Part shown: positions 1-8,750 of the stretch, one piece after another
Numbering within the stretch: position 1 is the first letter of the stretch
Layout: every line of letters starts with the position of its first letter
DNA from: an uncultured Acetatifactor sp.
GTDB lineage: Bacteria > Bacillota > Clostridia > Lachnospirales > Lachnospiraceae
NCBI GenBank assembly: GCA_910578215.1
Contig: CAJTPH010000019.1
Span: 1 to 52,772 of the forward strand
Reading direction: 5' to 3'
DNA: 52,772 nucleotides
The notes under the pieces: model-generated
What the model was told of the DNA's origin: nothing
Database searches by the model: none
What the model saw: the letters and a program-made list of their open reading frames with translations, nothing else
Position numbers and translations under genes: made by a program

Positions 1-34
1 AATGCTCGCTGCGCTTGCGCTTGATTTCCTGCTG

Positions 35-247
35 ATATGGTACAATGTTGACACAAGAGGACGTTGTGTCAACTACTGATTCCATGTGCGCTAAGGCGCA
101 CGATAATATGGTACAATGTTGACACAAGAGGACGTTGTGTCAACTACTGATTCCATGTGCGCTAAGGCGCACGATAATATGGTATAATGTTGACACAGAA
201 GAACGTTGTGTCAACTACTGATTCCATGTGCGCTGAAGCGCACGATA
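35..247 (+). repeat. Three tandem 71-bp promoter-like repeats
   Basis: Copies begin at 35, 106 and 177 with a 71-bp period; copies 1 and 2 are nearly identical and copy 3 has a few changes. Each copy holds a TGn-extended -10 box (TACAAT in copies 1 and 2, TATAAT at 183-188 in copy 3). A dyad follows directly: GTTGACACAA and TTGTGTCAAC around 7 bases in copies 1 and 2, with arms of 9 in copy 3. A second small hairpin, GTGCGC-TAAG-GCGCAC (TGAA loop in copy 3), ends the unit. The array stops just before the first gene. It reads as stacked extended -10 promoters with an operator or 5' stem-loop. A dispersed genomic repeat is the alternative. Confidence 0.8.
183..188 (+). promoter_or_regulatory. 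Extended -10 promoter of the pectin cluster
   Basis: TATAAT at 183-188 is preceded by TGG, giving an extended -10 element; no good -35 lies at the usual distance. It is the copy nearest the first gene and has the best consensus of the three repeats. The dyad GTTGACACA/TGTGTCAAC starts about where transcription would begin. Confidence 0.5.
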
Positions 248-274
248 ATAAGGTGGAAGAAACGGAAAAGGAAT

Positions 275-958
275 ATGAAAAATTTTAAGAAGCTTATATG
301 GGTGGGAGATTCCACCGTGGCGTTTAACGGGGCGGGCACCTATCCCCAGACCGGAATCGGACAGGAATTTGACAGATATATTAAAAGAGAATATGTTGTA
401 TTTGACTTTGCCAAAAACGGGGCAAGCTCAAAAAGCTTTTATGACGCAGGGCATTTTGAACCCGCTGTAGAGATAATGGAGGAGGGGGATTTCCTCTTTA
501 TCCAGTTTGGCCACAATGATGAAAAGCCAAAGGAGGACCGGCACACGGACCCGTTTACCACCTATCAGGAATACCTGATGAGGTATGTGAACGCGGCGAG
601 AGACAAAGGAGCGGTTCCCGTGTTGATCACGCCCCTTTCAAGAAGACATTTCCGGGAGGACGGCACGATAGAGAACAGCCACGGGGAGTACCCGGCAGCC
701 GTGAAGGAGCTGGCGGAGAGAGAGGGGCTTGCGCTCATCGATCTGACGGAAAAGAGCCGGATTCTTTATGAAAAGACAGGCGATATGGACAGCCGGAAAT
801 GGTTTATGTATTTCCCGGTGGGAACCTATGAAAATTACACAAAGGAAATGAAGGATAACACACACCTTCACTATGAAGGCGCGGTCAGGATGGGAAGTCT
901 GGTTGCGGAGGGACTGAGAGAATTAGGCGGATGCTATGGGGACATGCTGAGGGAATAG
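275..958 (+). CDS. Rhamnogalacturonan acetylesterase-like SGNH hydrolase (CE12 type)
   Basis: Probably removes acetyl groups from rhamnogalacturonan fragments. The 227-residue protein has the SGNH blocks: WVGDST with nucleophile Ser13, an N-x-G-x-S block (KNGASS), FGHND, and a terminal D194-x-x-H197 pair. Length and blocks fit the CE12/YxiM group. No signal peptide is visible, so it should act in the cytosol. The ATG at 275 was chosen because the frame further upstream is made of the 71-bp repeat and has no ribosome site; the site before 275 is weak (AAGG-type). It heads a run of four pectin genes. The CE12 assignment rests on motifs and neighbours; exact substrate is inferred. Confidence 0.85.
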   Translation: MKNFKKLIWVGDSTVAFNGAGTYPQTGIGQEFDRYIKREYVVFDFAKNGASSKSFYDAGHFEPAVEIMEEGDFLFIQFGHNDEKPKEDRHTDPFTTYQEYLMRYVNAARDKGAVPVLITPLSRRHFREDGTIENSHGEYPAAVKELAEREGLALIDLTEKSRILYEKTGDMDSRKWFMYFPVGTYENYTKEMKDNTHLHYEGAVRMGSLVAEGLRELGGCYGDMLRE

Positions 959-1023
959 GCTTTTTCCCGAAAACATAGCGGAAAGCATGAAATAAAAAGA
1001 TTTACATAAAGGGAGGTAACAAA

Positions 1024-2226
1024 GTGGAAGCAAAACAGATCAAAACCGCAGTGGAAAAGGCAGGCAGCTACATTGATAACCTGACCATAAAGTCCGGGGT
1101 CAATATTCCCGAAAAGGTGCTTGCCGCACAGGATCTTTTTTTTACATGGGATAACGAGAAGCGCTCCCCTTTGAGCAACAAAGGGTTCCTGTATGATTAC
1201 AGCTATTATAACGGCGTGGTGATGGAAGGGCTTTATGACATTTATGAGGCGGAGCCGGACAGGGGGGCAGTCTATTATGATTATGTGAAGAAATATCTGG
1301 ACGGTCTTATGAAGCAGGAGGACGGTACTTTTACGCTGGACTTTGAAAGGGCGGGCTATGTGGACTGTCACGGAGCCGACTGCTATAAGACCGCTGCGTT
1401 ATTTGAGAGATTCTCCGGGGGCGGGGACGCCTACGGGCAGATCGCGTCGCAGCTTTACAGGCACCTGACGGACGAGAGCTATGTCAACAGCGACGGGCAC
1501 ACGCCCTGCCTGGACAATATGCCTGCGGAGCTTGGGCATAATTACTGGCACAGCTGGAGAAAGGCGCCTCGGTACAAGATATGGCTGGACGGCATTTATA
1601 TGCTGCAGCCCTTCCTTGCACATCATGCGGCAAGAATCGGCGACGTGCGGCAGCTTGAGCTGATACAGGAGCGGCTGGACTGGGTAGCGGAGACGCTGCT
1701 GGCGCCGAACGGCATGTACTATCATGCGGGAAACGGCCGCGAGGACGTATGCAGCTTCTTCTGGACACGCGCAATAGGCTGGTACGGCATGGCGATGGTG
1801 GATGTCATGGAAGTGCTTCCGGACGAGTATCTGGAAAAAAGAAAGGCGGCGTTAAAGCTCTTTGTGGACGGAATGCTGAAATATCAGGATGAGAGCGGTA
1901 TCTGGGCAAATCTGGCGGATCAGCCGGTGACAGAGACCAACCGCCTGGAAACCAGCGGAACCGCAATGATGAGCTATGTTATCCTCAAGGGCGTCAGGAA
2001 GGGCTGGCTTGACGCCTCCTATCAGGAGGCGGGACTCAAAGCCTTTGTGGGGCTGGCAGAGAAAAAGCTGGATGAGAGCGGACTGAGGGATATTTATTTA
2101 AAGGCCAGTGCCAACGGCAGCAACAACTATGAGGAGACGGAATATTATTTCACGGATGAGGGTAAGGGAAGCGGACCGTTTATTATGGCATATTCTGAAA
2201 TGCTGAGATGTGGAGGAAACAGATGA
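1024..2226 (+). CDS. GH105 unsaturated rhamnogalacturonyl/glucuronyl hydrolase
   Basis: Expected to remove the 4,5-unsaturated uronic acid left at the non-reducing end of oligosaccharides by pectate or rhamnogalacturonan lyases. The 400-residue protein has the (alpha/alpha)6-barrel pattern of the YteR/YesR family, including WLDGIYM with the likely catalytic Asp189, an HNYWHSW segment and ETSGTAM near the end. No signal peptide, so cytosolic. Translation starts with GTG after a good GGGAGGT site at 1011-1017. Its stop codon overlaps the start of the next, related gene by 4 bases, which predicts translational coupling. Confidence 0.9.
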   Translation: MEAKQIKTAVEKAGSYIDNLTIKSGVNIPEKVLAAQDLFFTWDNEKRSPLSNKGFLYDYSYYNGVVMEGLYDIYEAEPDRGAVYYDYVKKYLDGLMKQEDGTFTLDFERAGYVDCHGADCYKTAALFERFSGGGDAYGQIASQLYRHLTDESYVNSDGHTPCLDNMPAELGHNYWHSWRKAPRYKIWLDGIYMLQPFLAHHAARIGDVRQLELIQERLDWVAETLLAPNGMYYHAGNGREDVCSFFWTRAIGWYGMAMVDVMEVLPDEYLEKRKAALKLFVDGMLKYQDESGIWANLADQPVTETNRLETSGTAMMSYVILKGVRKGWLDASYQEAGLKAFVGLAEKKLDESGLRDIYLKASANGSNNYEETEYYFTDEGKGSGPFIMAYSEMLRCGGNR

Positions 2227-3347
2227 ACAGAGAGCGCATAGAGTCCTTTATTGAGGACTTTTACAAGGATTTTTCCGGAGTGAGGTTTGACAAGTGGAAC
2301 TATGAGGACGGCTGCATCCTGATAGCTGCGATGCAGCTGTACCAGGCTACCGGCAGGGAGCTTTTCAGGGACTTTGTCGTAGGCTATATGGATAAATATG
2401 TGCTGGAGGACGGGACCATACAGCATTACAAAAAAGAGGATTATAACCTGGACAATATTGCTCCCGGAAGGGCGCTGCTCTTTGCCTATGAGCAGACCGG
2501 CAGGGAGAAGTTCATGAAGGCTGCACAGGAGCTGATGGATCAGCTTTTGCACCATCCCAGGACTGCGTCAGGGAATTTCTGGCACAAGAAGATCTATCCC
2601 AATCAGGTATGGCTTGACGGTCTGTTTATGGCACAGCCCTTCTTTATGGCATATGAAACCAAATATGGGAAAAAGGAGCATTACATAGACATTGCCAGCC
2701 AGTTTTATAATGTCCGCAAATACATGTTTGACGAGGAGGCAAAGCTTTATTATCACGGCTATGACGAATCCAGGGAGGTCTTCTGGGCGGACCCTGTGAC
2801 GGGGCGCTCCAAGAATTTCTGGCTCCGGGCAACCGCGTGGTATCAGATGGCAATCGTCGATACCCTGGAGGCCATGTCCATTTCCATCTATGAGGATTAC
2901 CGCGGTCTTGCCGACCTTTATGCCGAGGGAATTAAGGGGCTGCTGCGCTGTCAGGACAAGGATACAGGGCTCTTTTACCAGGTGCTGAACCTTCCCGGCG
3001 CGGAGGGCAACTATCAGGAAACCTCCGGCTCTGCCATGCTTGCGGCGTCCATTATGAAGGCGTGCCGCCAGAAGGTATTGCTGCCGGAGAAATATTGGCA
3101 TGTGGGTGAGGCGATCCTGGATTCCGTCATCGAGAGAAAGCTTTCAAGGACTCCGGAGGGCTTTGAACTTAAGGACTGCTGCAGGGTCGCAGGCTTGGGA
3201 CCCGCAAAGGACCACCGCAGGGACGGCAGCGTGGAGTATTATCTGTCGGAGCCCAATGTGCTCAACGATAACAAGGCGATCGCCGCACTCTTTATGGCAT
3301 ATGCGCAGTATCTGCTGGGAAGGCAGACCATCAGCGAGATCGCGTAA
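2223..3347 (+). CDS. Second GH105 unsaturated uronyl hydrolase
   Basis: A 374-residue GH105 paralogue of the preceding gene. It shows WLDGLFM with likely catalytic Asp132, FWLRATAWYQMA, and ETSGSAM. It lacks a signal peptide and should be cytosolic. The ATG at 2223 overlaps the previous stop (ATGA) and has GGAGG at 2212-2216; an in-frame ATG at 2208 lacks a better site. Two divergent GH105 enzymes side by side suggest different substrates, for example the rhamnose-linked and galacturonan-type unsaturated ends, but the sequence alone does not assign them. Confidence 0.9.
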   Translation: MNRERIESFIEDFYKDFSGVRFDKWNYEDGCILIAAMQLYQATGRELFRDFVVGYMDKYVLEDGTIQHYKKEDYNLDNIAPGRALLFAYEQTGREKFMKAAQELMDQLLHHPRTASGNFWHKKIYPNQVWLDGLFMAQPFFMAYETKYGKKEHYIDIASQFYNVRKYMFDEEAKLYYHGYDESREVFWADPVTGRSKNFWLRATAWYQMAIVDTLEAMSISIYEDYRGLADLYAEGIKGLLRCQDKDTGLFYQVLNLPGAEGNYQETSGSAMLAASIMKACRQKVLLPEKYWHVGEAILDSVIERKLSRTPEGFELKDCCRVAGLGPAKDHRRDGSVEYYLSEPNVLNDNKAIAALFMAYAQYLLGRQTISEIA

Positions 3348-3360
3348 TAAAAGAACGTAT

Positions 3361-3445
3361 ATCCGCTGAAGCGGACAGAGAGGTGTCAGTTTGAAGACTC
3401 CATTCAAATTTTGAAATTGTATCCGCTGAAGCGGACAGAAAGGTG
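3361..3445 (+). repeat. Paired mini-hairpin repeats before the GH28 gene
   Basis: Two nearly identical 25-base segments start exactly 60 bp apart at 3361 and 3421. Each holds a small hairpin, TCCGC-TGAA-GCGGA, followed by AGAGAGGTG or AGAAAGGTG. The second AAGGTG is the likely ribosome site for the gene starting at 3451. The hairpin resembles the GTGCGC-TGAA-GCGCAC hairpin ending the 71-bp repeat at 230-243, which is also followed by AAGGTG. Confidence 0.75.
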
Positions 3446-3450
3446 CAAAT

Positions 3451-5007
3451 ATGGATTTTCAGGTGATTTTTACCACGGCGAGAAGCTTTGTGCTTGAGCT
3501 GCTGGAGGACAATGTCTATTATAATTCCGATAAATACGAGATCGTTATTAACGGCGAGAGGTACATGGAATCGGAGAAGGTGATTCAGACCGTATACGGG
3601 CTGACACCCGATACCGCCTATCAGGTTGCCGTCAGGCGGGGCGGACAGGTCTCGGAGACAAGGGAAGTGCGGACAAGGTACGAGTATGTAACGCTGAATG
3701 TCAGGGATTTCGGCGCAAAGGGAGACGGCGTTTCGGACGATACGGCGTACCTGCAGGCGGCAATTATGAGCTGCCCTCAGAACAGCCGTGTGCTTGTTCC
3801 CAGGGGTGTTTACCGATTTACCAACCTGTTTTTAAAGAGCGATCTGACCATTGAGCTGGCGGAGGGCGCGGAGCTCAAGGCAATTCCCGACAAGACCAGG
3901 CTTGCGGTGCTGCCCGGAAGAATACAGAGCTATGACGAGAAGGGCGAGTATCTTATCGCCTCATGGGAGGGCAATCCGCTGGAAAGCTTTGCCAGCATCC
4001 TCACAGGCATTCAGGTAAAGAATGTGGTCATCTGCGGCAGAGGCTCCATCGACGGCAGCGCGGATTTTGACAATTGGTGGAATGTGGAAAAGAGAAAGGG
4101 AGATCCTGCCAGACCCAAGATGATGTTTCTGAACAACTGCGAAAATGTGGTTCTGCAGGGCGTCACCATAAAGAACTCTCCCTGCTGGAACATGCACCCC
4201 TGCTTTTCCAGGGATCTGCGTTTCCTTGATATTACCATTCAGTCTCCGGCGGATTCCCACAACACCGACGGAATCGACCCGGAATCCTGTGAAAATGTGG
4301 AGATCGCAGGCGTGTACTTTTCCGTGGGCGACGACTGTATTGCTATCAAGTCCGGTAAAATGTACATGGGGAAAAAGTATAAGACGCCCTCAAAGCACAT
4401 TGTGGTAAGAAACTGTTATATGAATAAAGGCCATGGAGCCGTGACCATCGGAAGCGAGATTTCGGGGGGAGTGGACGACATTCAGATAAGGAACTGCGTC
4501 TTCTATCACACGGACAGAGGGCTGCGTGTCAAGACCAGGAGGGGCAGGGGCAAGGATTCCGTGCTTCGGGGCATCACCTTTGACAATATCAAAATGGAAT
4601 ATGTGCGCAGCGCGTTTGTTATCAACAGCTTTTATTATTGCGGAACAGACGGCAAGACAGAGTATGTGTCCTCCAAAAAGCCCCTGTCCGTGGACGAGCG
4701 TACTCCTTCCGTGAAGGATGTCCATATCCGGAATGTGGAATGCATCGGTACCCATGTGGCAGGCGTGTACTTTTACGGGCTGCCCGAGCAGAAGATCGAA
4801 CAGGTAGAGATGGAAAATGTACGCATTACCTACGCCGAGGATGCAAGACCCGGTACGGCGGCGATGATGCAGGGCTGCGAAATCACCTGCAGAAAGGGGA
4901 TCTTTGCCCGCAATATCAATAAGCTCACAATGAAGAACGTCGTCATTGAGGGCTGCGAAGGAGAGCCGCTGGATATTGAGGAGGTAGATGAGGTGATCCG
5001 CGGGTAA
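3451..5007 (+). CDS. GH28 polygalacturonase / rhamnogalacturonan hydrolase family protein
   Basis: A 518-residue glycoside hydrolase family 28 enzyme that would hydrolyse galacturonosyl links in pectin fragments. After an N-terminal domain of about 85 residues resembling a fibronectin type III fold, the beta-helix begins at VRDFGAKGDG. All family motifs are present: NTDGID with Asp273, GDDC with Asp294/Asp295, GHGAVTIGSE with His328, and RGLRVKT. There is no signal peptide, so it should act on imported oligosaccharides, probably as an exo-enzyme. It is the last gene before the terminator at 5040-5082. Confidence 0.92.
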   Translation: MDFQVIFTTARSFVLELLEDNVYYNSDKYEIVINGERYMESEKVIQTVYGLTPDTAYQVAVRRGGQVSETREVRTRYEYVTLNVRDFGAKGDGVSDDTAYLQAAIMSCPQNSRVLVPRGVYRFTNLFLKSDLTIELAEGAELKAIPDKTRLAVLPGRIQSYDEKGEYLIASWEGNPLESFASILTGIQVKNVVICGRGSIDGSADFDNWWNVEKRKGDPARPKMMFLNNCENVVLQGVTIKNSPCWNMHPCFSRDLRFLDITIQSPADSHNTDGIDPESCENVEIAGVYFSVGDDCIAIKSGKMYMGKKYKTPSKHIVVRNCYMNKGHGAVTIGSEISGGVDDIQIRNCVFYHTDRGLRVKTRRGRGKDSVLRGITFDNIKMEYVRSAFVINSFYYCGTDGKTEYVSSKKPLSVDERTPSVKDVHIRNVECIGTHVAGVYFYGLPEQKIEQVEMENVRITYAEDARPGTAAMMQGCEITCRKGIFARNINKLTMKNVVIEGCEGEPLDIEEVDEVIRG

Positions 5008-5039
5008 GCCTGTCAGCCGGGCATTATGTAAAATATACG

Positions 5040-5082
5040 ACCAGCCATAGCGGCGCCGGAGAGTAAAGCTATGGCTGGTTTT
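5040..5082 (+). terminator. Intrinsic terminator after the GH28 gene
   Basis: Perfect 12-bp stem, ACCAGCCATAGC (5040-5051) with GCTATGGCTGGT (5068-5079), followed by a short T run. It closes the first pectin transcription unit. Confidence 0.88.
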
Positions 5083-5097
5083 GTCCGTTCTTTTATG

Positions 5098-5126
5098 TTG
5101 CAAATTTATTTGTATTCATTTACAAT
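5098..5126 (+). promoter_or_regulatory. SigA-type promoter for the PL11 lyase unit
   Basis: TTGCAA at 5098-5103, a 17-bp spacer, and TACAAT at 5121-5126. It lies between the terminator and the lyase gene, so the lyase and following hydrolase form their own unit. Confidence 0.7.
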
Positions 5127-5177
5127 AGAGTCAAAAAGAAGCTTAAAAAGATATAAAGAAGGAGATATAAGAGACCT

Positions 5178-7310
5178 ATGGAAAGTCATAAAAAACGGCT
5201 CAGGGAATTGAGCAGGAACCGGAACAATAAACGGAACAGGCAAAGCGGCGGCAACAGGACCAAGGCCGTGGCAGCGGCCATGGCGGCATGCATGGTCTGG
5301 AGCATGGCGGCATGCGGCGGACAGGATAACGGGGAATCGGGAAGCGGCTCAGACCCTGCCGCCACGTCTACGCCGGAGGCGGCTGTTACGGCAGCGCCCA
5401 CAGCGGAGCCCACGCCGGAGCCTACCCAGGACCCGTCTCAGACGGTGTACGGCGAGAATGTGCCTGTGGGTAAATACGCGCCTGCGGAGAGCTGTTCGGA
5501 CAGGGCCATGGTTGCGGTGAAGTCGGAAAACGGCGTATTTGTCAGCTGGAGAAGCTATGAGGCGGATTCCGATCAGATCACCTTCACCCTGTCAAGGAAC
5601 GGCCAGGATATCTATACAGGGTCTCTGACCAACTACATGGACACAGAGGGAAAATCCGGCGATACCTATAGCCTTAAGGCAAGCGAGGGAATTTCCGTAA
5701 ACGGCGAGAGCACTGTCGCCTGGAATGCGGGGTATCAGGAGTTTACCCTGAAGGCGCCCGAAACCCAGGTCATGCCCGACAAGACAAAGGCAAGCTACAC
5801 CGCGAATGATATGTCTGTGGGAGATTTGGACGGAGACGGCCAGCTGGAGCTGATCGTAAAGTGGTATCCCGACAATGCCAAGGACAACGCCCATAACGGT
5901 TATACAGGCACCACGATTCTCGATGCCTATGATATCGACATTGCCACCGGCAGTGCGGAGCTTATGTGGCGCATCGACCTGGGGCTGAATATCCGTTCCG
6001 GCGCCCACTATACACAGTTTCAGGTGTGGGATTACGACGGGGACGGCAAGGCGGAGCTTCTTTGTAAGACCGCGGACGGCACCACTGTCTATGACGGCAG
6101 CCTGAAGGAGACGGGACATGTGGGTGCGGTCAGCATGGCATCTCTCGACATTTCCAAGCGTCCCAAGGAACAGGAGTACGATTACAGGGCAACCGATTCG
6201 TCGGGACGTATTGTGAAGGGGCCCGAATACCTGACTGCATTCAGGGGTGATACCGGTGAAATCATAGACACGGTGGATTATATTCCCGCAAGAGGGGAGA
6301 TCACAGACCCGGAAAAGGGTACATACAAGATCAGCAGCTGGGGCGATAACTATGCAAACCGCGCGGACAGATTCCTGGCGGCCACGGCATATGTGGACGA
6401 CGGTACGGCATGTGCCATCTTTGCCAGAGGCTATTATGGCAGGACGGCGCTCAGCGCATGGAAGCTGGCGGACGGCAGGCTGCAGATGAAGTGGTATTTT
6501 GACGCTGCCGGCGGCTCTTATTATGCGGGGCAGGGCAATCATAACCTTTCTGTGAATGATGTGGACGGCGACGGCTACGATGAGATCATTTACGGCTCCC
6601 TGACCATGGATCATGACGGTACGCCGCTGTATACCACCAGGCTGGGGCACGGCGACGCCATGCATGTCAGCGACTGGAACGGGGACGGCAGGCTGGAGGT
6701 GCTCCAGGTACATGAGGACCCGGGCGCTATAGAAATGCACGATGCGGAGACAGGAGAGCTTCTGTGGCATTACAAAAATTCCAAGGATACCGGGCGCGGC
6801 ATGGCGGCGGACATCGACCCCCGCTATCCTGGAGCGGAGGCGTGGGGAGCGGCTAACAGCGCAACCTTTGACTGCCAGGGCAATATTATCTATGCGGATG
6901 CGCGTCCCAGCATGAATTTTTCAATTTTTTGGGACGGAGACCTTCTGATGGAGCTGTTTGATTATAACAACAGCGACGCGGGCGTTCCCCAGGTACAGAA
7001 ATGGGACTGGGAAAATTTAAAGAGCGATGTGCTGCTTCAGGCGGACGGTACGGCGCTGAGCAACGGAACAAAGGGAAATGCAGGCTTGGTAGCGGATATC
7101 TACGGCGACTGGCGGGAGGAGTTCATTGTCCGCTGCAGCGCGGATGCAAATAAGATACGCATTTATTCCACGGATATTCCGACGGAGCATGTGGTAACCT
7201 GCCTGCTGGAGGACAGGGCATACAGAGAAGGCGTGGCATGGCAGAACACCGCCTACAACCAGCCCGCAAATCTTTCGGTGCTCCTGAGCAAGGACGTAAA
7301 GGCGGAATAA
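5178..7310 (+). CDS. Exported rhamnogalacturonan lyase lipoprotein (PL11)
   Basis: Cleaves the rhamnogalacturonan I backbone by beta-elimination outside the cell. The 710-residue protein begins with an unusually long basic region (about 29 residues), then a hydrophobic stretch and lipobox MAAC with Cys46, so it should be a membrane-anchored lipoprotein. A Thr/Pro/Glu-rich linker (about 55-90) leads into the PL11 beta-propeller. Calcium-type loops DLDGDG (216), DYDGDG (285), DVDGDG (461) and DWNGDG (499) are visible. The products carry the unsaturated ends that the two GH105 enzymes upstream remove. Ribosome site AAGGAGA at 5158-5164. Confidence 0.93.
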   Translation: MESHKKRLRELSRNRNNKRNRQSGGNRTKAVAAAMAACMVWSMAACGGQDNGESGSGSDPAATSTPEAAVTAAPTAEPTPEPTQDPSQTVYGENVPVGKYAPAESCSDRAMVAVKSENGVFVSWRSYEADSDQITFTLSRNGQDIYTGSLTNYMDTEGKSGDTYSLKASEGISVNGESTVAWNAGYQEFTLKAPETQVMPDKTKASYTANDMSVGDLDGDGQLELIVKWYPDNAKDNAHNGYTGTTILDAYDIDIATGSAELMWRIDLGLNIRSGAHYTQFQVWDYDGDGKAELLCKTADGTTVYDGSLKETGHVGAVSMASLDISKRPKEQEYDYRATDSSGRIVKGPEYLTAFRGDTGEIIDTVDYIPARGEITDPEKGTYKISSWGDNYANRADRFLAATAYVDDGTACAIFARGYYGRTALSAWKLADGRLQMKWYFDAAGGSYYAGQGNHNLSVNDVDGDGYDEIIYGSLTMDHDGTPLYTTRLGHGDAMHVSDWNGDGRLEVLQVHEDPGAIEMHDAETGELLWHYKNSKDTGRGMAADIDPRYPGAEAWGAANSATFDCQGNIIYADARPSMNFSIFWDGDLLMELFDYNNSDAGVPQVQKWDWENLKSDVLLQADGTALSNGTKGNAGLVADIYGDWREEFIVRCSADANKIRIYSTDIPTEHVVTCLLEDRAYREGVAWQNTAYNQPANLSVLLSKDVKAE

Positions 7311-7396
7311 GTAAAAAATAAAAGCACAATTTTTAAGTCCCATGGGATGGGTACACTTATCCGAAAAGGGAGTATAAAAAAGAAAGGCAGACACAG

Positions 7397-8566
7397 ATGT
7401 ACGATTTTAAGACTACAATGGATAAGCTTGTGCAGGAGGAGGTCCGGGCAGGACGGGTGAGAGGAGCCAGCGCCCTGGTGCTTCACAGGGGACGTGAGAT
7501 CTATTACGGCGCCTTTGGGAAAGCAGATGCGGAGAGGGAAATTCCCATGGAGCGGGATACCATTATCCGACTGTATTCCATGACAAAGCCCGTCACGGCC
7601 GCCGCGGTTATGCTCCTTGCGGAGCGGGGTGAGCTTGACCTGTGGGACCGCGTTTCAAGGTATCTGCCCTGCTTTCGCGGGCAGAAGGTCTGGCGGGGCG
7701 GAGAGGAGGTTCCGGCAGGGCGTGAGAATACGGTCTATGATCTGTTGAACATGACCTCCGGCATCACCTATCCCGACGAAGCTCATGAACCCGGCAGGAG
7801 AATGAAGGAGATGGTTGATATGCATGTCCGCCGCAGGAGGGCCGGCGAGCGGGTGTGCACGCAGGATTTCATAAGGGGCATCGCCTCCGTACCTCTTTGC
7901 TTCCAGCCGGGAGAAAGGTGGATGTACGGTTTTTCTGCGGATGTGCTGGGGGGAATCATTGAGGCGGTATCCGGCATGACCTTCGGAGAATTTTTGAAAA
8001 AAGAAATCTTTGAACCGCTTGAAATGGAGGACACCGGCTTCTTTGTCCCCAAGGGGAAGCAGGAGCGCCTTGCGCAGTATTACGATATGCGTGGGGACGG
8101 CAGCTTCGTGCCTCATACGGACAGCCACTTAGGCGAATACTTCGGGGAGGACAACGCTTTTGAGTCCGGCGGCGCAGGTCTGGTGTCCACCCTGGACGAT
8201 TACAGCCGTTTTGCATCCATGATGACACATGGCGGCGTATATAAGGGACGGCATATTTTGGGGCGCAGGACTGTGGAATTCATGGGACAGAACCGATTGA
8301 GCGACAAACAGCGGGTCAGTCTGGACTGGGACAGCACCAGAGGATATGGCTACGGCTGCCTGATGAGAGTTTTGACGGATCAGGGAACGGCAGGGACAAC
8401 AGCGTCCCACGGTGAATTCGGCTGGGATGGCTGGACGGGCAATTATGTGACAATGAATCCCCACGAGGACCTGATTATCCTGTATTTTGTACAGCAATGC
8501 GGAGCGGATGTGCTGCCCGCCGTGAGAAGGCTGCGCATGGCAGTCTACGGGGCGCTTGAGGATTAA
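7397..8566 (+). CDS. Serine beta-lactamase-like hydrolase (class C / CubicO family)
   Basis: A 389-residue serine hydrolase of the beta-lactamase/EstB fold. It has the S-x-x-K motif SMTK (Ser61, Lys64), a YxS-type motif YGFS with Tyr177, and an HGEFGWDG segment in place of the KTG box. There is no signal peptide, so an antibiotic-degrading role is unlikely; members of this family are esterases, amidases or transacylases. Its place behind the PL11 lyase suggests an esterase acting on pectin substituents, but this is inference. Ribosome site is weak (GAAAGG). Confidence 0.88.
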   Translation: MYDFKTTMDKLVQEEVRAGRVRGASALVLHRGREIYYGAFGKADAEREIPMERDTIIRLYSMTKPVTAAAVMLLAERGELDLWDRVSRYLPCFRGQKVWRGGEEVPAGRENTVYDLLNMTSGITYPDEAHEPGRRMKEMVDMHVRRRRAGERVCTQDFIRGIASVPLCFQPGERWMYGFSADVLGGIIEAVSGMTFGEFLKKEIFEPLEMEDTGFFVPKGKQERLAQYYDMRGDGSFVPHTDSHLGEYFGEDNAFESGGAGLVSTLDDYSRFASMMTHGGVYKGRHILGRRTVEFMGQNRLSDKQRVSLDWDSTRGYGYGCLMRVLTDQGTAGTTASHGEFGWDGWTGNYVTMNPHEDLIILYFVQQCGADVLPAVRRLRMAVYGALED

Positions 8567-8573
8567 GACATAA

Positions 8574-8604
8574 AAAACGACCGGAGACAAAAGCCGGTCG
8601 TTTT
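8574..8604. terminator. Bidirectional terminator
   Basis: Stem AAAACGACCGG (8574-8584) with CCGGTCGTTTT (8594-8604) and a 9-base loop. A-run and T-run flank both sides, so it can end the serine hydrolase transcript from the left and the small peptide gene from the right, whose stop codon touches it. Confidence 0.85.
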
Positions 8605-8719
8605 AATCATCCGTGGATTCGTCGGAATCTGCCGCAACCGCCGCAGCCACACTGGAAACGACCGAAACGATAACCGCAAAAACAATTACCAGAAATCCAC
8701 CTGCCAATAGAATAAACAT
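8603..8719 (-). CDS. 38-residue single-pass membrane peptide
   Basis: A short gene with a full set of expression signals. The ATG at 8719 has a perfect AGGAGGT site (8728-8734) 8 bases away, and a sigA promoter lies upstream at 8751-8779. The product is MFILLAGGF..., a hydrophobic helix of about 27 residues followed by an acidic tail with five Asp/Glu residues. Its stop codon abuts the bidirectional terminator. It would be a small inner-membrane peptide with a short charged tail on one side. No family is recognised and its function is unknown. It reads on the strand opposite to its neighbours. Confidence 0.72.
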   Translation of the reverse strand: MFILLAGGFLVIVFAVIVSVVSSVAAAVAADSDESTDD

Positions 8720-8750
8720 AATGCGAAACCTCCTGCATATTCATGGGATA

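Noticed and set aside
35..247. CRISPR array
   Set aside because: The 71-bp units are repeated in full with no variable spacers, and no cas gene is near.
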